This document shows, in pieces, positions 1 through 8,576 of a stretch of DNA of 64,000 bases. The translations under genes and the position numbers were made by a program. Location of the stretch: contig NZ_JAFFSX010000022.1 of the NCBI RefSeq assembly GCF_017948485.1, forward strand, positions 1 through 64,000, given 5' to 3'. This DNA comes from Streptomyces sp. GESEQ-35 (GTDB lineage: Bacteria > Actinomycetota > Actinomycetes > Streptomycetales > Streptomycetaceae). The notes beneath the pieces are model-generated. The model worked only from the letters and a program-made list of their open reading frames with translations, was not told the origin of the DNA and did not search any database. Within the stretch, counting starts at the first letter, position 1, and every line of letters begins with the position of its first letter.

Positions 1-187
<187 letters not shown>

Positions 188-217
188 GTTGTCAGTGGTG
201 GTTGCGACTATGGGGTT

Positions 218-577
218 ATGACCATTCGCCGGATTGTTTCCAATGTTCAGGTCGCGTCTGAGGAGTCGATGGGCTCCAGCCGTGACTTCTACGGACTGCT
301 GGGGTTCGAGGAAGTCATGGACATGGGGTGGGCGGTGACGCTCGCGTCCCCCGCCAACCCCACCGCCCAGATCAGCTTCTTCACCGAGGAGCGCACCGCG
401 CCCGTCGTCCCCGACCTGAGTGTCGAGGTCGAGGACGTCGACTCGGTGTACGCGCAGGTGAACGCCTCGGGCGCGGAGATCGTACGAGAACTGCGGGACG
501 AGGAGTGGGGCGTACGACGCTTCTTCGTCCGGGATCCGATCGGGCGGGTGGTGAATGTGCTGAGTCACCGCGCCTAG
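218..577 (+). CDS. VOC (glyoxalase/bleomycin resistance) family protein
   Basis: A 119-residue protein of the vicinal oxygen chelate fold, the usual length for a single-domain two-module member. The N-terminal module carries the family pattern SSRDFYGLLGFE (about residues 20-31). The C-terminal module ends in RFFVRDPIGRVVNVLSH, the typical DPxGxxxxl strand. These proteins use a metal-coordinating half-barrel for isomerase, dioxygenase or drug-binding roles; the substrate here cannot be read from sequence. No signal peptide or membrane segment is seen, so it is cytosolic. The ATG at 218 has no clear Shine-Dalgarno; a GACTAT hexamer six bases upstream fits a leaderless start. The upstream 200 bases are the poly-G run, so its promoter context is unreliable. 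Confidence 0.85.
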   Translation: MTIRRIVSNVQVASEESMGSSRDFYGLLGFEEVMDMGWAVTLASPANPTAQISFFTEERTAPVVPDLSVEVEDVDSVYAQVNASGAEIVRELRDEEWGVRRFFVRDPIGRVVNVLSHRA

Positions 578-626
578 CCGTATCCAGCAACGTCCTTCGC
601 ACGCACTCGCCCAGGAGCCGATCACC

Positions 627-1928
627 ATGAGCCGCCCCGCACGACGTCCGATCCCCGACCTCGCGCTGCGCCCCCCGATGGGCTGGAACAGCTGGGACTG
701 CTACGGCACCACCGTCACGGAGGGGGAGGTGCTCGCCAACGCGGAGTTCATGCGTGAGCACCTGCTGCCGCACGGCTGGGACATCGTGGTGGTGGACATC
801 CAGTGGTACGACCCCACCGCCCGCGCCCATGGCTACAACCCCGGCGCTCCGGTGGTCCTCGACGCCCACGGCCGTCAGCTGCCTGCCCCGAACCGGTTTC
901 CGTCCGCGGCGGACGGCGTCGGATTCGGTCCGCTGGCCGAGCGTGTGCACCAACTGGGGCTGCGTTTCGGCCTGCACATCATGCGCGGCATCCCGCGGCG
1001 TGCCGTCGCCGCCCGACTGCCCGTCGCTGGGACCGGTTTCACCGCGGACGAGATCGCCGACACCGGCTCCGTATGCCCGTGGAACAGCGACAACTACGGG
1101 CTGAACCACGACCATCCGGGCGCCCAGGCGTACTACGACGCGCAGGTCGCCCAGTTCGCGCGGTGGGGCGTCGACTTCATCAAGGCCGACGACATGCTCT
1201 TCCCCTACCACGAGCGGGAGATCTCCGCCTATGCCGAGGCCATCGCCCGTAGCGGCCGGTCCATCGAGCTGAGCCTGTCGCCCGGTACGGATGTCTCCGT
1301 CGCACATCTTGAGCATCTGCGGGACACGGCCACGATGTGGCGCGTCTGCGACGACCTCTGGGACCGGTGGGAGGACGTCGAGGCGCAGTTCGGCCGTATG
1401 GCCCGGTGGGCACCCTGGCAGGGCGAGCGCGGCTGGGCCGACGCCGACATGCTGCCGCTCGGTCACATCGGCATCCGGGCCGAGCGCGGAGAGGACCGGC
1501 TCTGTCTCCTCACCCGCGACGAGCAGATCAGTCTGCTGAGCCTGTGGCTGATCTCCCGTTCCCCGCTGATGATGGGCGGCGATCTGCCCAGCAGTCCGGC
1601 GGAGACCATCGAACTGCTCACGAACGACGAGGCGCTCGACGTCCTGTGGCACGGTACGGACAGCCGCGAGGTGCTCCGTGAGGACGAGCTTGTGCTGTGG
1701 ACGGCCGGTGACAGGGACGGACGTACGCGCTATGCGGCCGTGTTCTCACTGGCGGACAGCCCGGAGAAGGTCACCGTGCCCCTCGGCTCCATAGGCGCCC
1801 GGCCCGACGACCGCATCCGCGAACTGTGGACCCGCACGGACCTCGCCCACGACGGCCACAGCCTCCACGTCGACCTACCGGCCCACGGCTCGGCCCTCTA
1901 CCGGCTCACCCCGCCGGACAGGCCCTAG
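627..1928 (+). CDS. Glycoside hydrolase family 27-like alpha-galactosidase
   Basis: A 433-residue TIM-barrel glycosidase of the GH27/GH36 (clan GH-D) type. It opens with the hallmark PPMGWNSWDCYG (residues 16-27), then VVVDIQW, GLHIMRG and WGVDFIKADD. In the family the Asp after K-x (here D188) is the nucleophile, and an Asp in the RVCDD segment near residue 240 fits the acid/base. The barrel ends with LISRSPLMMGGDLP and a C-terminal beta domain with an SADSPE-like turn. There is no signal peptide, so it should act in the cytosol on imported alpha-galactosides or related sugars. The PGAPVVLDAHGRQLPAPNRFPS insertion is typical of the bacterial intracellular subgroup. Its TAG stop overlaps the stop of the opposite-strand gene in a shared CTAG. 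Confidence 0.85.
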   Translation: MSRPARRPIPDLALRPPMGWNSWDCYGTTVTEGEVLANAEFMREHLLPHGWDIVVVDIQWYDPTARAHGYNPGAPVVLDAHGRQLPAPNRFPSAADGVGFGPLAERVHQLGLRFGLHIMRGIPRRAVAARLPVAGTGFTADEIADTGSVCPWNSDNYGLNHDHPGAQAYYDAQVAQFARWGVDFIKADDMLFPYHEREISAYAEAIARSGRSIELSLSPGTDVSVAHLEHLRDTATMWRVCDDLWDRWEDVEAQFGRMARWAPWQGERGWADADMLPLGHIGIRAERGEDRLCLLTRDEQISLLSLWLISRSPLMMGGDLPSSPAETIELLTNDEALDVLWHGTDSREVLREDELVLWTAGDRDGRTRYAAVFSLADSPEKVTVPLGSIGARPDDRIRELWTRTDLAHDGHSLHVDLPAHGSALYRLTPPDRP

Positions 1929-2227
1929 CCCCGCCGGTCCGCGACCGCCCACGACGCCAGAGCCACGGCACCCGCGACCCCGAAGACGGCAGGCCAGGCG
2001 CCCACCTTCTTCGCGAGCGGGTGGGAACCGGCGAAGGCGGCGACATACGTGGCGGTCAGTGCGCCGGCGGCCTTCCCGCCGGCCTGCTGTCGCCACTGCA
2101 GCGCGGCCGCGGTCCCGGCGACGGCCAGCACGGCACCGCCGAGCTCCCGCTTCCTGGTCCACCGCGCCACGCCGTACCCGCCGACGAGCCCGCTCGCGGC
2201 GACCACCGCGCTGGGAACCTTCGCCAT
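1925..2227 (-). CDS. Small hydrophobic membrane protein, unknown function
   Basis: A 100-residue protein starting at ATG 2227 (MAKVPSAVVAASGLVGGYG). It is rich in Ala and Gly, with hydrophobic stretches near residues 6-22, 31-43 and 76-95, and basic RWTRKR and AKK loops between them, giving a likely two- or three-helix membrane protein. I do not recognise a named family; similar short proteins are common and uncharacterised in streptomycetes. It is convergent with the GH27 gene and the two stop codons share the palindrome CTAG (1925-1928), so there is no room for a terminator between them. The next upstream gene is divergent from it at 2324. Confidence 0.65.
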   Translation of the reverse strand: MAKVPSAVVAASGLVGGYGVARWTRKRELGGAVLAVAGTAAALQWRQQAGGKAAGALTATYVAAFAGSHPLAKKVGAWPAVFGVAGAVALASWAVADRRG

Positions 2228-2323
2228 GCCTGCCTCCTGCTGCCGCTCACGACCGATCCGCCGTTCAGGACCGATACGCCCCGAGGCTAACCCGCACGCT
2301 GCGTGAACCCGACAGGAACCCAT

Positions 2324-3175
2324 GTGAAGACACTCACCACCCCGGACGGCACCCGCATCGCCTACCGCGACCACAGTCCGTCGCCCACCCCGCAGCCCCA
2401 CGACCCCGTACTGCTCCTGCACGGGCTGGCGGGTCACATGGGCGAGTGGGGCGACCTGGTGCGACGGCTGCTGGACGACGGCCGCCGGGTGGTGACGTAC
2501 GACGCCCGGGGTCACGGCGCCAGCACCCGCCGTCCGCCGACGGTCAGTCGGGAGGCCTGCGTCGCGGATGCCGTGGCTCTCATCGAGGAACTCTCCCTGG
2601 CCCCTGTGACCCTGATCGGCCAGTCCCTGGGCGGCCATACGGCCATGCTGCTGGCCGCCGTGCACCCCACCCTCGTGAAGGCCCTGGTCCTCATCGAGGC
2701 CGGCCCGGGCGAACCGACCCCGGACCTGCCCTCCCACATCGCGGCCTGGCTGGACAGCTGGCCCACCCCCTTCCGCTCCCCGGCCGCGGCCCGGGCCTTC
2801 TTCGGCCATGAGGCGTGGGCGGCGAACCTGGAGGAACGGGAGGACGGCTGGTACCCGAGGGTCGATCGGGACACAATGATCGCGGCCGTGACGGAACTGG
2901 CCACCCACGACTACTGGGACCACTGGACCAGGATCACCTGCCCGGCGCTCGTGATCCGCGGAGCGGACGGCACCATGCCCGAGCGCGACCACACGGAGAT
3001 GCGGGCCCGCCGCCCCACCCGTACGACCCTCGAAGTGATCCCGGCCGCGGCCCACGACGTACATCTGGACCAGCCGGAACGCCTGCACGCGGCGGTGAGT
3101 ACGTTCCTCACGACCGATGCCGGGACAGCCGTACACGAAGACGTCCACGAAGAACTGCGAGCGAACCGTGAGTGA
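2324..3175 (+). CDS. Alpha/beta-fold hydrolase
   Basis: A soluble alpha/beta hydrolase of 283 residues. Visible elements: oxyanion loop LLLHGLAGHMGEW, the strand VVTYDARGHGAS, and the nucleophile elbow GQSLGGH with Ser as catalytic residue. A likely catalytic Asp follows in the VIRGADGTMP segment, and a His in AAAHDVHLDQPE near the C-terminus completes the triad. Substrate unknown; esterase, lactonase or haloperoxidase-like members share this layout. I chose GTG 2324 because AGGA lies six bases upstream; an in-frame GTG at 2303 would add seven residues but has no ribosome site. It overlaps the following phosphatase gene by eight bases, so the two are translationally coupled. Confidence 0.85.
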   Translation: MKTLTTPDGTRIAYRDHSPSPTPQPHDPVLLLHGLAGHMGEWGDLVRRLLDDGRRVVTYDARGHGASTRRPPTVSREACVADAVALIEELSLAPVTLIGQSLGGHTAMLLAAVHPTLVKALVLIEAGPGEPTPDLPSHIAAWLDSWPTPFRSPAAARAFFGHEAWAANLEEREDGWYPRVDRDTMIAAVTELATHDYWDHWTRITCPALVIRGADGTMPERDHTEMRARRPTRTTLEVIPAAAHDVHLDQPERLHAAVSTFLTTDAGTAVHEDVHEELRANRE

Positions 3176-3959
3176 TGACCTCGACCGCGCCCTGACCGTC
3201 GCGACCCGGCTGGCCGAGTGGGCGGCGGAGGTGATCCGCCGGCCGCGTGGCGCGGCGGACGGTCCGGTGCGGGAGAAGGCGGGCCCCGCCGACATCGTCA
3301 CGGACACGGACGAGAAGATCGAGACGTATGTACGGTCGCTCCTGCGCTCGGAGTTCCCCTCCTACGGCATCGAAGGCGAGGAGCACGGCGTCCACGAGGG
3401 CGCGCCGGACGCCCCGCACTGGGTGATCGACCCGGTCGACGGTACGACGAACTACGCGCACGGCATCGGCTGGTGCTCCTTCTCGCTGGGCCTGGCCGCC
3501 TCCGACGGCACACCGCTGCTGGGAGTCGTCGCCGACCCCTGGCGCCGTGAGGTCTTCACGGCGATCCGCGGCCGGGGCGCCCACCTGAACGGCACCCCCA
3601 CCCACGCCGCCGACCACACCACCCTCACCGGCCACGTCTTCCTCACCGAATGGGCGGCCCACGCGCACTGGCCCGGCATGGACCGCCTGCTGGCCGAACT
3701 CTCCGCCCGCCACTGCACGGTCCGTGTGATGGGCTCCACCGCCCTCTCCCTGGCCCAGGTCGCCGCGGGCCGCGCCTCGGCCACCGCGATCGGCGAGTTC
3801 CACCCCGTGGACGGTCTCCCGGCCCTCCTGATCGCCACGGAGGCGGGCGCGGTGGCGCTGCCGCAACTCCCTGCCTACGACGAGCCGTTGCTGCTGGCCG
3901 CGCCGGGAGTGGCGGGAGAAGCGGAGGAGTTGTGGCGGGCGACCGTACGGCCTGAGTGA
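3168..3959 (+). CDS. Inositol monophosphatase family protein
   Basis: A 263-residue member of the Mg-dependent, Li-sensitive phosphatase superfamily (SuhB/IMPase/CysQ). Metal-binding motifs are intact: GIEGEEHG (Glu of motif GEE) and the signature WVIDPVDGTTNY, followed late in the protein by the HPVDGLPA region, where this family normally carries WD. That final region reads EFHPVDGLPA rather than a canonical WDxAAG, so the substrate may not be myo-inositol phosphate. The start is taken at GTG 3168, overlapping the hydrolase stop by eight bases (coupled translation), because an earlier start at 3117 adds a low-complexity tail. Substrates in the family include inositol phosphates, PAPS and fructose bisphosphate; which applies is not readable. 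Confidence 0.85.
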   Translation: MSDDLDRALTVATRLAEWAAEVIRRPRGAADGPVREKAGPADIVTDTDEKIETYVRSLLRSEFPSYGIEGEEHGVHEGAPDAPHWVIDPVDGTTNYAHGIGWCSFSLGLAASDGTPLLGVVADPWRREVFTAIRGRGAHLNGTPTHAADHTTLTGHVFLTEWAAHAHWPGMDRLLAELSARHCTVRVMGSTALSLAQVAAGRASATAIGEFHPVDGLPALLIATEAGAVALPQLPAYDEPLLLAAPGVAGEAEELWRATVRPE

Positions 3960-4041
3960 TCGCGCAGCTCTCGACCTCACCTCGGCGCACAAAATTCCGC
4001 ACTCGCGGCAACCCTTCCGTGTCCGGTGGCGACAGAGGAAC

Positions 4042-4141
4042 GGAAGCGGCCCGAGAGACAGCCGATGCGGCAGGAGTGGCACAGGAGTGGCATCCGATGC
4101 GGCAGAAGGCAAACGCTCGGCTGTCTCGGCGGGCCGCTTCC
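4042..4141. repeat. Large imperfect inverted repeat in a convergent intergenic gap
   Basis: The gap from 3960 to 4265 holds no credible gene. It contains an inverted repeat: left arm 4042-4064 (GGAAGCGGCCCGAGAGACAG...) and right arm 4118-4141 (...GCGGGCCGCTTCC), differing by a short indel. The 53-base interior holds its own direct repeats, GATGCGGCAG twice and GGAGTGGCA twice. It could form a long hairpin acting as a bidirectional terminator between the convergent phosphatase and secreted-protein genes, or be the scar of a small non-autonomous element. Confidence 0.7.
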
Positions 4142-4265
4142 GCCCACCGAACCTCCGTTGTCGTGCTCGGGACTGTCGCCCACCATCCAGCCGCCGTGCG
4201 CCAGACCCAGACCACAACGGCCCGCGGCCAGCCGGAAATTGCGGGCGCCCGGCCGCGGCTGTGGG

Positions 4266-4721
4266 TCAGTCTGCGACGACGAAGCGGGCGGTGAGGGACT
4301 CGAACGTCGTGTCGCCGTCGTTGGCCGTCGCGAGCGTCGAAACGTACCAGCGGCCCTGGTCCAGCTCGGCTGCCTCCTTCTTCGTGATCCGCAGCGTGTA
4401 GGTGCAGCGGGACGTCTCGGCCGAGGTGCTCTCGCACTTGGCGCTGTCCACTTCCCGAAGGTCCGACTCGTTCAGGTCGAGCGCCGAGCCCGCGGGCCAC
4501 GGGAGGACCTTGAGGTCCCGGATGCCCGAGTCGTCGCTCACATCCGCGGTGAAGGTGAGCGAGCCCGCCTCGCCGTCGGACGGAGCGACGTAGCGGGCCG
4601 AGCTGTTCTCCAAGGTCGGCGCCTTGGGGGCCGTGGCCGAGGCCACGGCGAGACCGCCGGCGGTAATTCCGCCGACGACGACAACACCGATGAGCGACGA
4701 GACGAGCATGCGCTTGGACAT
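4266..4721 (-). CDS. Secreted protein, probably DUF5707 type
   Basis: A 151-residue exported protein. The N-terminus is a classic signal peptide: MSKRMLVSS, a hydrophobic core VVVVGGITAGGLAVASA, and cleavage near ASATA-PKAP. The mature part is a single beta-rich domain (APTLENSSARYVAPSDG through SLTARFVVAD) with one Cys pair (AKCES...SRCTYT) likely forming a disulfide. Its layout matches the short streptomycete secreted proteins I recall as DUF5707; the assignment is from memory. Function is unknown. A GGGGGA ribosome site precedes the ATG at 4721. It is divergent from the sensor kinase at 5020, with a ~300-base shared promoter region in which I see no further gene. Confidence 0.7.
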   Translation of the reverse strand: MSKRMLVSSLIGVVVVGGITAGGLAVASATAPKAPTLENSSARYVAPSDGEAGSLTFTADVSDDSGIRDLKVLPWPAGSALDLNESDLREVDSAKCESTSAETSRCTYTLRITKKEAAELDQGRWYVSTLATANDGDTTFESLTARFVVAD

Positions 4722-5019
4722 GGGAGATCCCCCTGAGTTCGTTGATGGTTGAAGAGTGGAGAGTGGAGAGTGGATACGCGGAAAGTGCGGTGAAGAACCG
4801 CTGGTCGACCGCGTTCTCGATGTGATCGAGCCTACGGTCGGGGGCCGGGCCCGGTCCTCACGCTGCGGGACGATTGCCGCGTCGAACCGGAGATAGAGAA
4901 CCCCCCGGAGCCTCCACCCCTCGCCACGGCGCTGCCGCGTCTATAACCCAGGTACGAGAACGACATCCCCCTCCAGCCGGAGCCGGGCCGCTCACTCGCG
5001 GCCCTAGCCTTGATCCGTC

Positions 5020-7368
5020 ATGAATCGAACCGACGACCGGCTGATCCCGGTCCTGCTGATCTGCGCCCAGGCCCTGGTGTGGCCCGGTGCGGAGCTGATG
5101 CGCGGGGCGGTGCCGCCCGCGTCCGCCCTTCTCGTGGCGGCCCTGGTCGCCGGACCGGTGACGGCCGCACTCGCCCTCCGCCGCAGCCGCCCGGTGGCCA
5201 CCCTCGTCCTGGTCGCCGTCGCCTGTGCGCTCGGCGCCGGGCCCTTGCCCACCGGGGCGTTGGCGGTACTCGGAACCGCGGGCGTCGCGCTGGCCCTGTT
5301 CACCGTGGCGACCGAACGCGACACCTTCACCACCGTGCTGTGCGTGCTGGCCCTCGCCACCTGGCAGCTCCTGCAAGGCATCAGCCTGCACGGGCTCAGC
5401 GACCGGAACGGCCTCGACCTCGTCCTGACCGCCGTCCTGTACGCCCTCGCGTGCGGCGCGGGTCTCCTCGTACGGCGGACCCGCCGCGCGCGACGCACGG
5501 CCGAACGGCAGCTGAAGCGGGCCGAGGCGGAGCGCCATCGGCTCCCGGCGGTCGAACGGCGCCGCATGGAACGGGAGTTGCACGACGTCAGCGCCCACCA
5601 CCTGACGGCCGTGGTGGTCACCGCGGGCGCGGCACTCGGACTGCGTGACCGTCGTCCCGAACTGGCCGACGAGGCGCTCCGGTTCGCGGTCGAGACCGGC
5701 CGCGAAGTCACCCGGGCGCTGGGCGCCGTACGGGCGCCGGCGCCCTCGCGGGAGGAACTGCCGTCGCCGGAGGAGCGGCTGCGGGCTCTGGTCGAGGGCT
5801 TCCGCCGACTGGACCAGCCGGTCGACTGCGAGATCGACCCGCTGCCGGACGGCGCCGTCGCGGACGCCGCGTACGGCATCGTGCGCGAGGCGCTGACCAA
5901 CGTGGCACGGCACGCCCCCGGTGCGCATACGAGGGTGCTGTGCCGGTACGGCGACACCCGCACGGACGTGGTGGTCACGAGTGCGGTTCCGCCGGCCGGT
6001 GCGGTGGCGCACGGCGCGGGTCTGGGCGGCGGACGCGGCCAGGGCTTCCTGCGATCCCGGGCCCGTGAGGCGGGCGGCACCCTGCACACCGGCCCGACGG
6101 CGGACGGCGGCTGGGAGGTGCGCGCGGTCCTGCCCGGCCGCACCGCCGCCCCGCCGGAGCGGTCCGTGCCGCGCAACTACCGCCTGGCGCAGGTGACGGC
6201 CGCCGTCGGCCTCGTCCTCCAGCCGCTGCTCCCTGTGCTGGTCATCCGGGCGGAGCCGACGTCGAACAGCACGCAGGTGTCCGCGGGCGTGCTCTTCGCG
6301 CTGCTGGCCGCGGCCCAGGCGGTCGCGCTGCTGTGGCTGCGCCGGACGCCCCGCACGTCGTACGGCGTTCTGCTCGGCCTCGCCCTGCTCTGGCCGGTGG
6401 CGATGGCCACCGGCGGGTACACCGGTCCGGTCGTCCTGCCGCCCGCGCTGAGCATGCTCGCCACCTGCACGGCGCTCGCCGCGGACGCGGCCCGTACGGC
6501 CAGTGGCGCGGCCCCGGCCGGTGACCGTCCGCGCATGCCCCTGCCGATCCTCCGAGCCGCGGTGATCGTGCCGGCCGTTGCCGTGCACGCGGCCGCCGCG
6601 ATCACCGCCGTACTGGACCGGGGGACGACGGTCCCCGTCTGGGCGGTCGTCGTGTCGGCGACGGCCGGGACGTCGCTGGTGGTCGCCGCGGCCCGGTGGG
6701 CCGGGGCCCTGCGCGGACGGCGCGACCGGGTCGCCCGGGGCCGGCGGGAGGAACGTCTCGCCGCCTGGACCGAGGAGGCCGTCCGGGACGCGTGGGCCGA
6801 GCGCCGCCGGATCACCGCCGGACTGGAGACCACCGTGCTGGCGCGCACCGCCGACATGGTCGAGCAGGCGCAGACGGGCCGCCTCGACGCGACCGCCGAG
6901 CGCGCCCGCGAGGCCCTGGCCGCGATGCGCGCCCTGCTCGACACGGTCCGGGACGGTGAGACGGGGCCCGAACTGCGGCCGCAGCCCACCCTCCAGGCGC
7001 TGGACCTGCTCGCCCACCAGTCCCGGGCCACCGGCCGCGACGTCGAGATCCGGCTGACCGGCCGCGTACCGGAGCGGCTGCCCACCGCGGTGGACCTGGC
7101 CGCCTACCATGCCGCCGAGACGCTGCTCGCGACCGGCGGCGAGCAGCCCGCGGTACTCGAACTCGACGCGGACGACGAAACGTTGACGCTCACCGCCACC
7201 GGCGTGCCCGACGCCGCCGGTCCCGCGGTACGGCAGCTGCTGGCGGCCCGGGGCGCGGTTCTCGGCGGCACGCTGACCACCGGCCCGCCGGGTACGGTCA
7301 TCCTCCGGCTGCCACTCGCGCCGGGTCCGCAGCAGGCAGACCAGGCAGACGAGGTGAGGGAACGATGA
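5020..7368 (+). CDS. Two-component sensor histidine kinase, duplicated architecture
   Basis: A 782-residue membrane sensor kinase of the NarL/LiaS (HisKA_3) class, about twice the usual length. First half: four to six hydrophobic helices (residues 8-150), H-box ERRRMERELHDVSAHHL with phospho-acceptor H188, and N-box VREALTNVARHA (N294) of the HATPase, followed by a GxG loop. Second half: another hydrophobic block (about 390-560), then AERRRITAGLETTVLARTADMVE where the H-box should be, lacking the His, and an ATPase-like tail without an N-box Asn (YHAAETLLATGGEQ). So the second kinase unit looks like a catalytically dead copy, possibly regulatory. It overlaps the response regulator gene by ATGA, so the pair is translationally coupled. 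The stimulus cannot be read. Confidence 0.9.
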   Translation: MNRTDDRLIPVLLICAQALVWPGAELMRGAVPPASALLVAALVAGPVTAALALRRSRPVATLVLVAVACALGAGPLPTGALAVLGTAGVALALFTVATERDTFTTVLCVLALATWQLLQGISLHGLSDRNGLDLVLTAVLYALACGAGLLVRRTRRARRTAERQLKRAEAERHRLPAVERRRMERELHDVSAHHLTAVVVTAGAALGLRDRRPELADEALRFAVETGREVTRALGAVRAPAPSREELPSPEERLRALVEGFRRLDQPVDCEIDPLPDGAVADAAYGIVREALTNVARHAPGAHTRVLCRYGDTRTDVVVTSAVPPAGAVAHGAGLGGGRGQGFLRSRAREAGGTLHTGPTADGGWEVRAVLPGRTAAPPERSVPRNYRLAQVTAAVGLVLQPLLPVLVIRAEPTSNSTQVSAGVLFALLAAAQAVALLWLRRTPRTSYGVLLGLALLWPVAMATGGYTGPVVLPPALSMLATCTALAADAARTASGAAPAGDRPRMPLPILRAAVIVPAVAVHAAAAITAVLDRGTTVPVWAVVVSATAGTSLVVAAARWAGALRGRRDRVARGRREERLAAWTEEAVRDAWAERRRITAGLETTVLARTADMVEQAQTGRLDATAERAREALAAMRALLDTVRDGETGPELRPQPTLQALDLLAHQSRATGRDVEIRLTGRVPERLPTAVDLAAYHAAETLLATGGEQPAVLELDADDETLTLTATGVPDAAGPAVRQLLAARGAVLGGTLTTGPPGTVILRLPLAPGPQQADQADEVRER

Positions 7369-8048
7369 GCCTCAGCGTGCTGGTCGTCGACGACCAGGGT
7401 GTCGTACGGGCCGGATTCGCCGCGGTGATCGACGCCGAGGAGGACATGACGGTCGTCGGTGAGGCCGCCGACGGTGTCGCCGCGGTACGTCTCGCCGAGG
7501 AGCTGGCACCCGACGTGGTCGTCATGGACGTACGGATGCCCGAACTGGACGGCATCGCCGCCACCCGCATCATCACCGGCCGGGAGAACGCACCCCGTGT
7601 CCTCGTCCTGACCACCTTCGACCTCGACGCGTACGTCTTCGACGCGCTGCGCGCCGGAGCCTCCGGATTCCTGCTCAAGGACGTACACGCCGCCGAACTG
7701 CTGCACGGCATCCGGGTGGTGGCCGCCGGGGAGAGCGTCCTCGCCCCGTCCGCGACCCGTCGGCTCATCGGTCACTACGCGTCCGCGGCCGGCACCGGGA
7801 TGCGGGCCGAGAGCGGTCCGCGTGAGCTGGACAGCCTGACCGGCAGCCAGCACAACGTCCTGGCCCTCCTGGCGTCCGGACTCAACAACGCGGAGATCGC
7901 CGAGCAACTCGGCATCACCGTGGGCACCGTCAAGTCCCACGTGAACGCCCTGCTGCGCAAGCTCGGGCTGCGTGACCGCGTACAGGCGACGATCCTCGCG
8001 TACGACCTCGGCCTCGCCCGCCCGAACCCGCCCGGTACCCACCTCTGA
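7365..8048 (+). CDS. LuxR/NarL-family response regulator
   Basis: A 227-residue DNA-binding response regulator and the partner of the upstream sensor kinase, with which it shares ATGA. The receiver domain (1-120) has the acidic pocket VVDDQ (D9, D10), phospho-acceptor D55 in VVMDVRMPE, Thr in LTTFD and Lys in FLLKD. A linker leads to a C-terminal LuxR-type helix-turn-helix (about 155-220) with LASGLNNAEIAEQLGITVGTVKSHVNALLRKLGLRDR split across the canonical four helices. In this family phosphorylation drives dimerisation and promoter binding. Likely targets are the downstream membrane gene or its own operon (inference). Confidence 0.93.
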   Translation: MSLSVLVVDDQGVVRAGFAAVIDAEEDMTVVGEAADGVAAVRLAEELAPDVVVMDVRMPELDGIAATRIITGRENAPRVLVLTTFDLDAYVFDALRAGASGFLLKDVHAAELLHGIRVVAAGESVLAPSATRRLIGHYASAAGTGMRAESGPRELDSLTGSQHNVLALLASGLNNAEIAEQLGITVGTVKSHVNALLRKLGLRDRVQATILAYDLGLARPNPPGTHL

Positions 8049-8134
8049 CGGCCCCACCGGCCACCGCCCCCGCCACGACGGACCACGCACCACGCACCAC
8101 GCCCATGACCCCAACAACCGAGGAGCCCACCACC

Positions 8135-8449
8135 GTGACCGGTTCCGGCCGATCCCTTCCCCGCAGTCTGCGCCACGCTCTCGGCAACGTCGTCGCCCGC
8201 GTCTACCTCGCGGTCTGCGCCCTGCTGCTCGTGTGGGCCGTCGTGGTGAGCGTCGGCGACAGCTCGGACGAGTCCATGGCGGGTGTCATCCCGCTGCTCG
8301 CCACCGCCCCGGCCAGCCTTGTGCTCCTGGTGTTGCCGGACCACCCCGCGATGCTCGTCGCCGCCGTTGTACTCGGGGCGGTGGTCAACGCCACGGTCAT
8401 CGGCTGGTGCGCCCGGGCACTGCGTGGCGGCGACAGCGCGGGGGCGTGA
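8135..8449 (+). CDS. Small membrane protein downstream of a two-component system
   Basis: A protein of 104 residues with three hydrophobic segments (VYLAVCALLLVWAVVVSV; VIPLLATAPASLVLLVL; AMLVAAVVLGAVVNATVIGW), hence an integral membrane protein with a short basic N-terminus. GTG 8135 is preferred because GAGGAG lies nine bases upstream; an in-frame ATG at 8105 lacks such a site. It resembles the streptomycete family I remember as SCO4225-like membrane proteins, which tend to sit beside kinase/regulator pairs, but this is recollection only. It lies 86 bases after the response regulator on the same strand and may be in its operon or regulon. Confidence 0.65.
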   Translation: MTGSGRSLPRSLRHALGNVVARVYLAVCALLLVWAVVVSVGDSSDESMAGVIPLLATAPASLVLLVLPDHPAMLVAAVVLGAVVNATVIGWCARALRGGDSAGA

Positions 8450-8576
8450 GGGGGCGAGGTTGTGGGCTCAGCAGCCAGTCATACGAGGCCGGTTCGCGTA
8501 CTCGCGCCACCACGGGACGGACAACGACGTGAAAGTTCCTGGCACGATCATGTGGAGATTGGGAAGGGTCTCAGGC

